A DNA stretch of 64,000 nucleotides from Berghia stephanieae (GCA_034508935.3 CM067446.1:19358955-19422954), one strand, 5' to 3'. Shown: positions 22,601 through 35,098, counted from the first letter of the stretch. Notes: generated by a model from the sequence alone, not told the origin. Program-made: numbers and translations.

Positions 22601-23035
22601 GTTTGTTTTGGTAATATTCAGCATTTTTGATGTTCATAAAACGGACATGACAAATCTTCTGATAATAAACTCCCTGCGCAATCAAATCGCCATTTGAGAA
22701 TATGGAGAGAATCTGGACATCGTTTATAATTTCTGCAGCCACGCGGATATTTTTGTTCATGTCTTTTGTCATTATTGAATGGAGAGAAGCTTCATCTTAT
22801 TGTTGCAAAGCATATAATGTGTCCTTTTTCTTGTGATAACGTCATCTGAGGGAAAACGCATATTCTGCCTCCTTGGACAGTGGGATGATGAGAGATTGTC
22901 TAGATCGGGATAATTTGACAAGTTTTCTTGTGATTTCTCATTTTTCACAGCGAGCCTTCTGATTTTTTGTGGTCGTATATCAAGATCGACAGAATTTGTG
23001 CCATTTGGTATCATTTTGCTTCAGGACCTCCAGTG
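22545..23035 (-). pseudogene. Fragment of an unidentified conserved invertebrate protein
   Basis: Two minus-strand frames are joined by a frame change near 22772. The first, about 80 residues, contains RPQKIRRLAVKNEKSQENLS. In another frame the same DNA reads TKWHKFCRS. The second, 75 residues, reads MTKDMNKNIRVAAEIINDVQ followed by ILSIFSNGDLIAQGVYYQKI and CHVRF. The pattern R-x-A-x-x-(L/I)-x-D-x-x-(L/I)-L-x-x-(L/F)-S-x-GD-(L/I)-x-A-x-x-x-x-Y-x-x-x-C resembles a segment I associate with uncharacterised multi-exon or multicopy invertebrate proteins. I cannot name the family or its function. It may be an exon, a processed fragment or transposon cargo. The 5' end on this strand may reach beyond 23035. 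Confidence 0.4.
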
Positions 23036-23537
23036 TATCCCAGAGTGGTCTTCAACAGACAAATCTAGCTTGTCACTATCATTTGCTAATCCGTTAAAAG
23101 TCTTAACACCATAGCTGGTAGAACGCTACGCTACAAAATTCAAGTACCATTGACCACAATATTTCCGCTTTGACAGAGCTCGGCATTCTAATTTTTATTT
23201 TTTTTTACCTCTTGACAAATTAATCATTTTGACCAATCCACCTCAATACTGCACTTTGCCATTATATAACTGTTAGTAGTTAGTACAAGATTTAGTACAT
23301 TGTCAATGCCATGATTTAATGGGTTAAGTGACTTGATCACGAGATTGTTGGTGATGGGGTTGAGGCGGTTCATGACGGTCATGTTAAAGAAGATGATGAC
23401 ACTGGACATTTTCAACCTGAAATTTGATTTGAACAATATTATTACGCAAACCACAATAATACCATAACTGTATTGAATTAGTGTGACACATAAAATTGAC
23501 GCTTAAGCGATATCTAGGTGCTCGGTATGCTGCTAAT
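23036..23537. other. No recognised gene
   Basis: Unassigned, apart from a weak tRNA-like string near 23110 that I did not accept. Confidence 0.4.
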
Positions 23538-23546
23538 GATGGTGAA

Positions 23547-23604
<58 letters not shown>

Positions 23605-23623
23605 ATCATCATCATCATCATCA

Positions 23624-23700
<77 letters not shown>
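23538..23700 (+). repeat. Compound (GAT)n-(TCA)n-(TTA)n microsatellite
   Basis: GAT units to about 23602, then TCA units, then TTA units to 23700. The GAT-to-TCA junction is palindromic. Confidence 0.97.
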
Positions 23701-23701
<1 letters not shown>

Positions 23702-24216
23702 GAGATGGGTAAAAGGCGACAGAGTTCAAGTAGACACCGTTTCGTGACCTCGCCGACCCGAAAGCAGACGACACAACTAGCAACCGCCGTTCCAATGCCG
23801 GTAAACTTTGAAAATAACCAGATTTGTATACTTTTGGATTAAAAACAAATACTTTTGAAAATTATGTCTCTCTCTCTCTCTTGGTAAATGAATGAATTTG
23901 ATAACTTGTATGTTATGAATAAATGATAAGTTATTGTAGTGTGTAGCGCTGGTGACGGCTGTATCCATTTCCACCTCTGTGTTATTCTCTATTATTTGCA
24001 GATTTTTATTCGTGAGTTCAAACTATTGGACTATAATTTTTATACAGTTGTGATTTTTAGTGTACAGTGCACCCTGTGATGATAACATTTTATGTATTTA
24101 GTTGATTTTTTATTAAATAAATGGATTTTATTCTTCAAGAGGCCAATTTTTATCCCTGATTTCTACGTGCCGCCATACTTCATTCAACACGCTATTGTTA
24201 TTGATTTTATCTTTAA
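23701..24216. other. No recognised gene; possible 5' region of the LINE that follows
   Basis: AT-rich. Holds a short (CT)n at about 23867-23880. The segment after about 24000 could be LINE 5' sequence but shows no motif. Confidence 0.4.
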
Positions 24217-26405
24217 ATGTTGTCACCAGCACTTGAAATGCCAGCGGCGATTCAATACGACCATACCTTCTTGCTGTTCCTCAACAAATATAATACAACT
24301 TACCAGCTGCCCCCACTTATTATTTTTCGATTATATTATTATGGACTATTGTCATCACATGTGTTAAAGAATCAAAACATGACGAATGAACCGTTAAAGG
24401 AAAGGATAGACAAAAATAGAAATGGAAGGAAGACAAGACGGGGGAAAAGTGGTGGAAGAAAGAAAATGAAAAGGATAAAAGTCGTCACGAATGTGTTTAA
24501 TCGTTTCTTCACACCGTCATTCCAACACAAAGCCATTGAACGACGACATTCCTTGCTACCTATACAAATAAACAACTCATCGTCTAACAACAATTATCAT
24601 AATCATAAATGTCTTAAAGTTGGTTTGATCAACGCAAGGTCCGTTACGAAAAAGGAAGCCTTAATTGAAAATATTATCATTGAGAAGGATTTGGATATCT
24701 TTATTATCACGGAAAGTTGGCTTAAAAACAATGACAGTAAACTGATTCCACGAGGATATGGTTTTATAGCACAGCATCGAAAAACCTGTCGAAGAGGAGT
24801 GATTGTTGTTATTCATAAAGAATCCGTTAAACTACAGAAAAGCAAGACGCAATCTAATTACAAAACTTTCGAATCTCTAGATATGACATTAACATCAGAA
24901 AGGAATGAGAAGTACCATGTTGTTGTAATTTATAGACCTCCTCCATCCACAAGGAATAAACTCACACATAACCAATTCTACGATGAAATCGATACGCTCG
25001 CGTTAGAAACTAGCACAACCAGAGGTAAAAATCTTATACTGGGCGATTTCAATGTTCACATGGACGATCTAACGGATGCAAAATGTTTGACGTTAAAGGA
25101 CATTTTAGATAGTCATAATTTAAGACAATATGTAAAGGACGGAACTCACAAAGCGGGGCACATCTTAGACTTAGTAATTTCCAGGAAAGATAACAAAATA
25201 ATTGATAACGTTGACGTTTTGGATCGCACAATTTCAGATCATAACCTGATTGCTTTAAATCTAAAAATCGAATGCAAAACAACCGTCAAGAAAACGATCA
25301 CATACCGGAAAACAAAATCACTAAATAAAGAAACATTTCAAGAATCCATCAAGTCTTTGGATTTACTCACCTCTGTTAAGAGTTGTGAAATGTTCACGAT
25401 ATGGTAAACACATATAATAATTCACTGAAAACTGTGTTCGATGAGCTGTGCCCATTGGTCACGAAAGAAATTATTCTTCGACCAAACACCGAGTGGTATT
25501 GCAACGAGTTACAAACACTAAAACATCACTCAGATCTGCCGAACGGATTTGGCGTCGATCCAAATCAGAAATTCATAATCACATTTATTTAGGACTAAAA
25601 CACCAACGGAACAAATTAATTCTATCATGTAAAAAAACATACATTCAAAATAAGATAACAAGTGCCAAACGAAACTCACGTGAACTGTTCGCCACCCTGA
25701 ACAAACTGATGAAGGATCACCCTTCAAATAATTTCGAGGACCCTATTGCTACCGCAAATAGTTTCTCTCTACACTTTAGAGATAAAATATCAGGTATTCG
25801 GAATAAGTTGGACAAAGAAGAGACAATGAAAGCACAAATAACTGAAACTAATGCACTTCCAGCCGGAGCAGCATTCGACGAATTTGAACCCGCCACTGAA
25901 ACAGAAGTACTGTCTGCACTGAGACAATGCTCCAAAACAACCAGCCCAATAGATCCCATTCCTTCATTGCTTGTTCTTTCTAGTGCTACTATTTTGGTTC
26001 CCGTTCTTACTCATATTGTAAATGCTAGTTTGTTTATTGGTGAGGTATCTAATAATCTTTAACATGCTATTGTCACTCCCATATTAAAGAAATCTAGCCA
26101 TGACAAAGAAGACCCAAATAATTATCGACAAGTCTCGAATCTCACCCTCATGTCTAAACTATTTGAAAAAATGGTTGCTTTCAGGCTTAACACGTTTTTG
26201 AATAAACACAATTTGTTCTCTAAATTTCAGTCTGCTTATCGCCCCTTTCACAGCACTGAAACTGCTCTTATTAAAATCCACAATGATATCGTAAATCATT
26301 TATGTCGGAAAAATGATGATGTTATTATCGTACTACCCGACCTAAGTGCTGCTTTTGATACAATAGACCATACTCTTTTAATTGACAGACTTAGGACACT
26401 TTGAG
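24217..26405 (+). pseudogene. CR1/L2-like LINE: open endonuclease, broken and 3'-truncated RT
   Basis: An open frame of 396 residues (24217-25407) carries an APE-type endonuclease. Its landmarks are INARSV with Asn139, ITESWL with Glu166, YRPP at 239-242, GDFN at 276-279 and SDH at 340-342, so the metal-binding and catalytic positions are all present. After 25400 the frame changes twice. From 25460 to 26062 comes the linker before the RT (SLRSAERIWRRSK, NSRELFATLNKLMKD). An in-frame TAA at 26060-26062 is followed by AIVTPILKKSS, NNYRQVSNLTLMSKLFEKMV, QSAYRPFHSTETALIKIHND and LSAAFDTIDHTLLIDRL. Homology then ends abruptly at about 26405, in the RT palm before the catalytic FADD box. LINE insertions usually lose their 5' end, so this 3' loss points to a later deletion. 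The start Met is arbitrary; the true ORF2 start may be at MTNEPLKERI or elsewhere. I cannot see a clear ORF1. Confidence 0.88.
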
Positions 26406-28222
26406 TTTTCCTCCTTTAATGACATTTAGTAGTTCTGGCATGACTTCCAGCTCTTCCTTTACAGCTCTAAAACAATAAATAAAAAAGGTAATCCCCATAA
26501 ATTATGAGAATTATTCTGTCCAGGAATTCATGCTTTATGTGCATATTTTGGGGCGAGAAATCGTTTTAACAAATGTCTCTTTCCTTGACTTTATACATAT
26601 AGATAAATGTCATAAGAATTTGTTATTTTTCTGCTTGCATCGCTCTGAAACAGTAAAAAAATCAGAAAAAGTTTGCATGAGACAGTGCCAAACAAAACAG
26701 AGAAATATACAAGAAAAATAAAACCATCGCAAAAATGAGCAGACCGCGATTGGGATTGCAATATCGGTAAGTTCCAAATCTGGGAAATTTCACTTTAAAA
26801 TTTAAAATAGTCGGACGAATAAAACTGTACTTGTCCCACTTTAACCATCTCCTGATCACCTGTGAGAAGATCGTCACATTCGTTCAATACAAACAACATA
26901 GATCTTATTCATATATCCATTTTATAAATCACAATATAGATGGAACGAAATGTCTTTTTTTTAGACAACCATGTTAATGATTCGTTCTCAATAAAATAGA
27001 TCAATCAGACTATAACGTTTAAGATCATACATATTCTTTTGTGTCGGTATGTTTATTCCGCTGGCGGCATTGTGAATAATTTAACTGAACATATAACATC
27101 AATTTGGAAAAAAAGCTTTGCTACAGTAACAAGATCTCATTGCTTTTTTAGTAAAGCTTGTTTTGTTCAACAAAATTATAACTAATACAGACCTACCTTT
27201 GCCTGAAAATTTTAAAATTCGAAATTTTGGGGAGATAAAAATAGTAGTCTTTAAAATTAACTTTAAAAATCAACAATTTATCCTCACAATAATTAGATAA
27301 CACTTCAAAATCCTTAAAATTATGCAGTCTAGTATCAGCGTTCCTTTTGAATAAGTTTTGATAATTTAGGGATTGCTATAAAGTTCTGAAACTGGAGTCA
27401 AAATTTCATTTCGTAATTCTACGAATTTTTCGAAGTACTAGGCAGGTCTGATAATTTGTGCTTATCACTTATTTGTTTTGAATTTGAGGTTCAATAGTCA
27501 TTTTCTGCGTTGTATTCGGTATGACAGTTCATTAAAAATCTTGAAAATGGTCGGTATGGAAATGGTAATATTAGTTCTGTATGAAGCAAATAACTAGGCT
27601 TTATCAACACTTACATATTTGGATATATTTTTAATTTTCAGCGTCTGGGTCACTTGTAAATAATACCAATTTGGGACAATGGTTTACACACACACACACA
27701 CAAAACACACACACGCATATAAAAACAAATCAATTATATATATATATATTTCAAGTTTACACATAGTTTTATGTGTTGTTACTTTATATCCGGTAGGAGG
27801 ATGTTATGAGTATTTTAACTAAACGCATAACATCAATATTAATATGCGACGCTCTACAACTCGCTAAATGGTTTTATTTCTACTCATAGAGATAGATAGA
27901 CTAGATGACACGCAGGAATAAGCACTCACTCGCAGCGCCGCTATGTCCCATCCGCAGACAGTGCTGCATCGATTCGCGTTTATTTCCACGTTGTGTCTTC
28001 TATCTCAAAAGGATTAACAATTTAGTCACGATAATGTAAGCCTGGCGAAGTATGGTAGTTTGTAACTGTGTGGTGGCAAACTAATGACCACCCATTAAGC
28101 GTCTTAAAGGGACTTTAGTTGATGCCATACAACAACGTCTCTTGTCACGAAATATCATCGTTATCGTTGTCATCAATCTCCAATATATCTGTTCGAAAAA
28201 TCACAGGTTTGTTGCTGACTTT
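26406..28222. other. No gene; diverged MITE-A' fragments near 26985-27105 and 27755-27860
   Basis: CAATCAGACTATAACGTTTA and CACATAGTTTTATGTGTTG with a TATCCGGTAGGAGG follow the motif order of MITE-A'. Short (CA)n at about 27687-27715. The rest is AT-rich and unassigned. Confidence 0.45.
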
Positions 28223-28318
<96 letters not shown>

Positions 28319-28385
28319 ACTAACTACTACTGTACTACTACTACTACTATACTACTACTACTACTACTACTTACTACTACTACTC

Positions 28386-28442
<57 letters not shown>

Positions 28443-28454
28443 ATATCTATATAC

Positions 28455-28487
<33 letters not shown>

Positions 28488-28515
28488 TACTACTATTATT
28501 ATTATTACTACTACT

Positions 28516-28584
<69 letters not shown>

Positions 28585-28599
28585 TCTACTACTACTATT
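28223..28599 (+). repeat. Compound (TCA)n-(CTA)n-(TTA)n-(CTA)n microsatellite
   Basis: About 375 bp of triplets in blocks that differ by single substitutions. The long open frames here (159 and 213 residues) are artefacts. Confidence 0.97.
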
Positions 28600-28644
28600 T
28601 AGGATTGGGGTCTGGGGATAGTATTGAGTTACCGACTGTGCCGT

Positions 28645-28715
28645 TTCCAAGGACTCAACTATGCGCCGACCTTCCTATCCGAAAGCTGAGTGTCATTCCA
28701 CAAGACCAAATAATG
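28645..28715 (-). mobile_element. SINE-A head fragment
   Basis: CCAAGGACTCAACTATGCGC and the GAGTGTCATTCCACAAGACC region are the reverse of the SINE-A tRNA-like head. The rest of the SINE is replaced by the triplet array on one side and the family E foldback on the other. Confidence 0.7.
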
Positions 28716-28975
28716 TGGACGTTTCGGGTTTCCCCTTTATCAACAAAACAAGATGAATGAAACACTACGGACGAATGAGATAATATGTGATAAGGCGTTG
28801 TTAAGGTGAAACATATCTCATTCATCTGTAGTGTTCCATTCATCCTGTTTTGTTGATAAAGGGGAAACCCGAAACGTCAACATTTTCTGTTCCCGTTTAT
28901 CAAATTGAAGCTTACATTCAATATCACATTGTTATTTATTTCTTCTAGCTTCGAGCAGCAACATTTACATCACCT
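28716..28975. mobile_element. Family E foldback element
   Basis: ACGTTTCGGGTTTCCCC at 28719-28736 and its complement at 28860-28876 mark the arms, with ATCAACAAAACAAGATGAAT and its inverted copy inside. The right end carries TTGAAGCTTACATTCAAT and a TTCGAGCAGCAACATTTA end as in the 9680 copy. The left outer arm is lost. The segment GTTGATAAAGGGGAAACCCG followed by AAACGTCAAC can form a short stem with a GAAA loop. Confidence 0.8.
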
Positions 28976-29035
28976 TGTCAATGGAAGTATACATACAATT
29001 CAAGTCAATATATCAAAAACAACACCAAAAAAAAA

Positions 29036-29335
29036 ATATTGAGCTTTTATATAGCGCAATATCCACTTAACGTGCTCAAAGCGCTTTACAAGGGGTCCCT
29101 GGTCAACAGCAACATTTAACATGCAGGACGAAACATGACGCCTGTTAGGCGATATTACAATTTTTCGGACAAAGACAACGCTGTTAACGGCCAGGTACTC
29201 ATTTTACACCTGAGTACGGTGAGAGAATGTGAGTAAAGTCTTTTCAAGATCAATATTCTTCTCGAGCTCGAACCAGGACTCTCCCGATCGAATGCGACGT
29301 AGCATACATTAAACCACATAGCCGCACAAGCACCC
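29036..29335 (-). mobile_element. SINE-A, full-length copy
   Basis: Read in reverse, it ends with TATATAGCGCAATATCCACT at the 3' tail (left) and has the tRNA-like head at 29265-29330. The head is more diverged than in the 51447 copy. Confidence 0.8.
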
Positions 29336-29520
29336 GAAAATAGAATTGTTGACATTGCTTTTGACAAAATATCTAAAGACGACAGTACTCAACGTTTTAA
29401 GGGCACCTTTATCAGACCAAGGGTTTGTTTGCTTGTTTTCCGATAGAGACAATTGATTGAAACAGTAATCGATCGTGCAATTGAAAATCAACAGTCTAAA
29501 TTGTGGAAAAAAATGAAACT
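29336..29520. other. Spacer between two SINE-A copies
   Basis: No recognised element. Confidence 0.4.
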
Positions 29521-29815
29521 TGAGCTTATTATATATATAGCGAAATATCCACGAAACGTGCCAAAATGCTTTGCGACGGGTCCCTGACTAACAGCAACAT
29601 GTAACGTGTAAAACAAGACATGGGGCCTGTTAGGCGACATAAAAAAAATTTTTTGACATAGACGAAGCTGTCAACGGCCAGAATGATACGGTGAGAGAAG
29701 TGAGTAAAGAGTCTTTTGCAAAGACTCAACTATGCGCCGAACGAGGCCCCAAACCCAGGACCTTCCGATCCGAAACGAGTGTCATAATCACTAGACCACA
29801 TTCCGCACAATATCT
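29521..29815 (-). mobile_element. SINE-A, full-length copy
   Basis: Same orientation as the copy at 29036. The tail AGCGAAATATCCACGAAACG is at left and the head AAGACTCAACTATGCGCCGA at right, with B-box complement GGCCCCAAACCCAGGACC. Confidence 0.8.
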
Positions 29816-29878
29816 GTCTCATTTGAAACTCATTTCATTATTTCATGTCAATGTATCTGTCTGTAAATCACATGTAAA

Positions 29879-30050
29879 TTGAATGTAAGCTTCAATCTAA
29901 TAAACGAAAAACAGGTAATGCGGACGTTTCGGGTTCCCCTTTATCAACAAAACAGGATGAATGAAACACTACAGCCGAATGAAATAATATTATATTATAT
30001 TATACCACATTGTTATTTATTCCTTCGAGCTTCGAGCAGCAACATAATAT
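29879..30050. mobile_element. Family E foldback, internally deleted copy
   Basis: The left arm TTGAATGTAAGCTTCAATC and GACGTTTCGGGTTCCCC is followed directly by a right end ATTGTTATTTATTCCTTCGA and GCTTCGAGCAGCAACAT. Most of the right arm is missing. Confidence 0.75.
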
Positions 30051-30394
30051 ACGTTACCCCGTATCTGTCTGTGTAAATTAATTTTTACGTGTAAATTTGC
30101 TAGATAAGGTAACATTTCTTTAAAGTTACAGTTTGATCAAATTTGACAGGGATTTATTTTTTTCTTCAAATATCATTTTATCAGATAAAATAATGATAAC
30201 TTTTTTACTCTTCTTTTTTTTTAACCTATTTGGCATTTTACTATTACTTCTTTGGCTGTTTATTTATTTATTTCTCCAATCGATCGATCTGGTGATAACT
30301 GGCAAGCCTGGTTCAAAGTGTCATAACAATTTGTGATACACGAGCCTCCTAGGTTGAACATTGTAATTAATTTCTGAAAAGGTGAGGGTCGACG
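30051..30394. other. No recognised gene
   Basis: AT-rich and unassigned. Confidence 0.4.
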
Positions 30395-30545
30395 TGTACT
30401 TGTTTTCAGGTCTGGTAACCCAAATCCTTATGGGCTCATTGTAGTAATGGAAATCTTTTTTTTTTTTTATGACGCAAAATATTGTTGGTTACATCAATGT
30501 TAAACTAGGCCCATTCGTGGGTTCCGGTGCTAGACCTGCATATAT
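30395..30545. mobile_element. Family D foldback fragment
   Basis: AACCCAAATCCTTATGGGCT, TTGTAGTAATGGAAATC, GACGCAAAATATTGTTGG and GTTAAACTAGGCCCATTC match the motifs at 4931-5125 in the reverse direction. Confidence 0.6.
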
Positions 30546-30715
30546 GTATAAGTTGATGAGGGTCATTTTAATCGACCGATATTTGAAGAAAGAGATTTCT
30601 GGCCAACGCTTAAAAATTGTGATTTCTTGTCTGAGTAGGTAGATCAGAGAACAAGTCTGCTTTCACCAGCAAGGGGATTTCCTAAAATTGATGTTAAATA
30701 ACAATGTGAATTTGA
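30546..30715. mobile_element. Family C repeat
   Basis: TGATGAGGGTCATTTTAATC, GATATTTGAAGAAAGAG and TTCTGGCCAA match copies near 4862, 39612, 47520, 59690 and 60180. The tail AGAGAACAAGTCTGCTTTCA recurs at about 31063-31083. Confidence 0.6.
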
Positions 30716-30800
30716 ATGTAAGTTTCAATTTAATTTACGAAAACAGATAAAATGGACGCTTCGAGTTTCCCCTTTATCAACAAAAATTGATATTATAAAT
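30716..30800. mobile_element. Family E left-arm fragment
   Basis: AATGTAAGTTTCAATTTAAT and GAGTTTCCCCTTTATCAAC match the left arm of family E. Confidence 0.65.
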
Positions 30801-31109
30801 GAAGAGTGGTTTTCCAACAACTCCTTAACTCCGTTTTTTTCGCATTTTTTGAGAAAATGAGGATTATTTCCCCTGAAACGTCTCATACGGTCTGTCATTT
30901 TATCATATTTAAACTTCAAATTCACACAAATCTAAGGAAATTCCTGTGTCAATTGATGCTTAAAGTAACATTTAATTTAATTTATTTCATGGATAGAAAA
31001 TCTCAAAAGCAGAAAAATCGACTTAACCGAGTTTTAGAAAACCAATTGGTAATTGGTAATTCAGAGAACAAATCTATTTTCACCAGGGATTTCATAAAAT
31101 TGATATTAT

Positions 31110-31111
<2 letters not shown>
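30801..31111. other. No gene; ends with a family C tail copy
   Basis: The 129-residue frame at 30806-31195 runs into the TA repeat and has no recognised domain. TTCATAAAATTGATATTATT at about 31090 repeats the family C tail at 30680. Confidence 0.4.

Positions 31112-31177
<66 letters not shown>
31112..31177 (+). repeat. (TA)n microsatellite
   Basis: Pure TA units. Confidence 0.97.
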
Positions 31178-31319
31178 ATAAAGACAAAACCATGAAAACT
31201 ACGAATTTTTAAATTTTCAAATAGCATGTCTTTGTTGTGGTCAGGGATACAAATGTCTACTTATTTTACTTTATCTCCTCAACATTAAACAAATAGCATT
31301 GTTTTAAACGATATGTAAA

Positions 31320-31545
31320 ATAATTATGCATCTTACAATAAACCCTTAGTATGGTCAAAGCGCATTAACTGCGTCTGTTGGTCGAGACATGCCGTATCTA
31401 CTTACTGTAATACGCTGTTATACATAAATTCATTTTTCGAAGCCGACAACGCAGTTTACTTCCACGATTACGGTGATAGATTGTCCAAGAACCCCCGCCC
31501 TCAGCGGGACTCAAACCTTTGGCATACACGTCATTGCCACACTGA
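31320..31545 (-). mobile_element. Possible tRNA-derived SINE of another family
   Basis: On the minus strand AGGTTTGAGTCCCGCTGAGG is a B-box-like string. The segment ends with AATGCGCTTTGACCATACTA, a CGCTTTGA tail of the kind common in SINE/LINE 3' ends. The head is incomplete. Confidence 0.4.
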
Positions 31546-31549
31546 TGTC

Positions 31550-33335
31550 GAGGATTTGAATGACTGTGTTAGTGAATAAATTGAATTTTGTAAGGACACT
31601 GTTTGTGAGAAGACAGACATAGTGTGTTATGCTAACAACAAGCCATGGGTTGGTAAAGAACGTAAACCATTGTTGAACAAAAAAATAATATCATTTTGCT
31701 GAGGGAGACATACATAATTTCAGGACAACACAAAAATAACTGAAAAAAAAGAAATAAAAGAAATTATAAGCGTAAAATAGAAGACAGTTTCTCATCAAAT
31801 AACACGAAAGGCACGTGGACAGGTCTCAAAAAAAATTGTTGGGTTAGCTGATAAAGAGAAAGAGTTGCCCCCTGATATTAACCTTGATGAATTAGACCGA
31901 TTGTATTGCCGCTTTGACCAGACCGATAACTCAGAAAATATTTCTAGATTAAAATCAAATGTTGAGGTGTCTGAAGGATGAATGCGAAATAAGTGAGGAT
32001 GAAACGAGGCATGTGTTCAGTCAGTCGCGTGAAAGGAAAGCAGCAGGACCAGATGGGATAAAACCAAAAACTTTGAAAATCTGTGCAAGCGAGCTGTCTT
32101 TTATCTTTATCTAAATATTCAACCCCTCTTTATTTTACACCAATTATTTCTTCCATATGGAAAACTTCTTCTGTAATTCCTATCCCTAAAAAGTCACGCA
32201 TTTCATCAATGAATTACCCGAGACCTGTGGCGCTCACTTGCATAATTATAAAATGTTTTGAAAAATGGATTTTGCATCACACTAATATAATATACTTTAA
32301 CTCACACATTGATCCTTTTCAATTTGCTTACCAACCGAATAGGAGCGTTGATGATGCGTTGTTTGTATTCACAAACAATGTGTATATGCACTTAGATCGA
32401 CGAGCAAAAAGTTACTGTAGGGTCAGGTTTGATCGCAAAATTGTTAGATCTAAAAATGAATAAACTCATTGTTGCGTGGATCTTATAAATTTTAACAGAC
32501 CGTACCCAATTCGTGAAAGTAGGACGAAACAATTCATGCAACATGCAATTAATTGATGGTCCCCACGGTTGTGTACTGCCACCAGTACTTTTTACGGTGT
32601 ACACGAACGACCATCCCGAAAATGTCCCAATTTTAAAATTTGCAGATGTCAGTTCTCTACATGGTCTTATAGTAGATCACAGCTTATTTTGAACAAAGTT
32701 AATCGTTTGTCTCTTGGTGTGATAGAAAATGTTTAGACTTAAATGTAATACAAAAGAATTAGTTATGGACTTCAGAAAATCAAAACCCATCCATCATCCT
32801 TAAACACCAAAGATCAAGTAGTAAAGCGAGTTCCAGAATACAAATATTAAGGAGTAGTCGTAGATTATAATCTGAAATGGACACAAAATACAAAACAAGT
32901 TTAATCTAAAATTAATAAACGTTTGCACTTTCTCTCTAAACTTTCTAGTGTTTTACAGATCAGTCATTGAGTGTGGACTTTTTGTATATCAGTCTGAGGG
33001 TTGGGGTAACATTAGGGTGGCTGAGTTAACGCTCTTAAATCTAACTATTAAAAGAGCATCAAAATATACTAATAAAATAGACGATTTTGACATTTTATTT
33101 GAAAGGTGCTGTCTCCGAACATTTAACAAAATTAAACATTGTAAGAAACATCCCCTCAATAAACACATCACAGCATCTATTAGAAGTGAAAAGGTTCTCG
33201 GCATCAAAACCAACAGCGAAATACATAAACGTTCCTTTCTCCCTTCCAAGAAGCATCAGATTATTCAAAATGCAAAAGTTATGAACCTCTATTGTGCTAT
33301 TTATTTCAATTTTGTTGTTACTAGCTGTAGATAGG
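31550..33335 (+). pseudogene. CR1/Rex1-like LINE, linker and reverse transcriptase relic
   Basis: Ordered pieces over several frames: CYANNKPWVGKERK (31635), the pre-RT linker IEFCKDTVCEKTDI, SSIWKTSSVIPIPKKSRISS (32140), INYPRPVAL-type sequence with NYPRPVALTCIIIKCFEKWI, and DPFQFAYQPNRSVDDALFVF (32310). Then ILKFADVSSLHGLIV (32635; the catalytic FADD reads FADV), EYKY-GVVVDYNLKWTQ, FYRSVIECGLFV and ILFERCCLRTFNKI with HPLNKHI (33090-33170). This last part matches the C-terminus of Rex1/CR1-type LINEs. The endonuclease is missing and stops and frameshifts are numerous, so it is old. Confidence 0.8.
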
Positions 33336-34032
<697 letters not shown>

Positions 34033-35009
34033 GACTATGAAAAAGTGTTTCCGTCAATTTAAAAAATGTGCCAGATTTAAAAAGTCAAGCAACTGCATTC
34101 AATGTTGAGTAGAAAGCTGATCGATCCCTGTAGAATGCTGTAATGTGGTATTTAAGTTGGAGATTAAATTTTAAACTTTTAGAAACTTAAGCAATAATTT
34201 TCACACTACACGAGCGTTTTACATAGGTTGTCAGCTTCTGCATTCACAGATTAGCCCTATTAATTAGAATTATATTATAGATGTCCGCAAATTCTACGAT
34301 TTTTCTGTTGCCTATTACATGGAATTATTTAACAGCAGTGATAGGCTCGAATAGCTGTCTAAGGATATAACCTTCACAATAAGTAATGAATAAACAAGTT
34401 CAAGTCGCACTTATAATTGACAATAAAAGTAAGTCCGATTTATTCTGTTTCAAGTAGTTTTAAATAGTCCGTGTTTACATTTTATAATGTTTTATATTTT
34501 TAATATTAATGATTCATCATTGGGCGCAAAGGATAAAACAAACAAAACCACAATATTTTTTTATTGTGATTCTTATCTTTGTAGCAGCTGAGGCCTTAGC
34601 CGAACTGGTCATCTCTCTCTGCTTCAGGTTGTAAGGGCACCGTTTGATGAACAGGTGTGAGGTTGGTCAGCTTTTCCTATGGCCAAACCAGGAAGGGATA
34701 GAAATCTGGCTTGATACAAATACATCACACAAACAGGCCGTCAGATTTCTCCGTGTCTTTGGACTGGAGCGCCCTCAAACAGGGATATAATATATATAAT
34801 AATAAATATTATGATATTTATATCAATTATAGTGCTACCGCCCAGTTAGAATGAAATAAAGGCTTCAATGACTACTGGTCTGCGCTAGATAAATAAACTA
34901 GCGAAACCATGGTATTGAAATTATGTTCACAACACATGTAGCCCAGTCATAATGATATCATCAGTGGCGGTTCTAGCCTATTTATAGTGGTCGGGCAAAG
35001 ATGAGTCGG

Positions 35010-35010
<1 letters not shown>
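34033..35010. other. No gene; possible DNA-transposon terminus near 34962
   Basis: CAGTGGCGGTTCTAGCC at about 34963-34979 resembles a CAGTGGCG-type terminal inverted repeat, but no partner was found. The rest is unassigned. Confidence 0.35.

Positions 35011-35098
<88 letters not shown>

Noticed and set aside
23100-23160. tRNA-like string (ATAGCTGGTAGAACGC)
   Set aside because: No acceptable B-box and no paired ends.
28119-28760. Open frames of 159-213 residues over the triplet array
   Set aside because: Low-complexity translation of TCA, CTA and TTA repeats.
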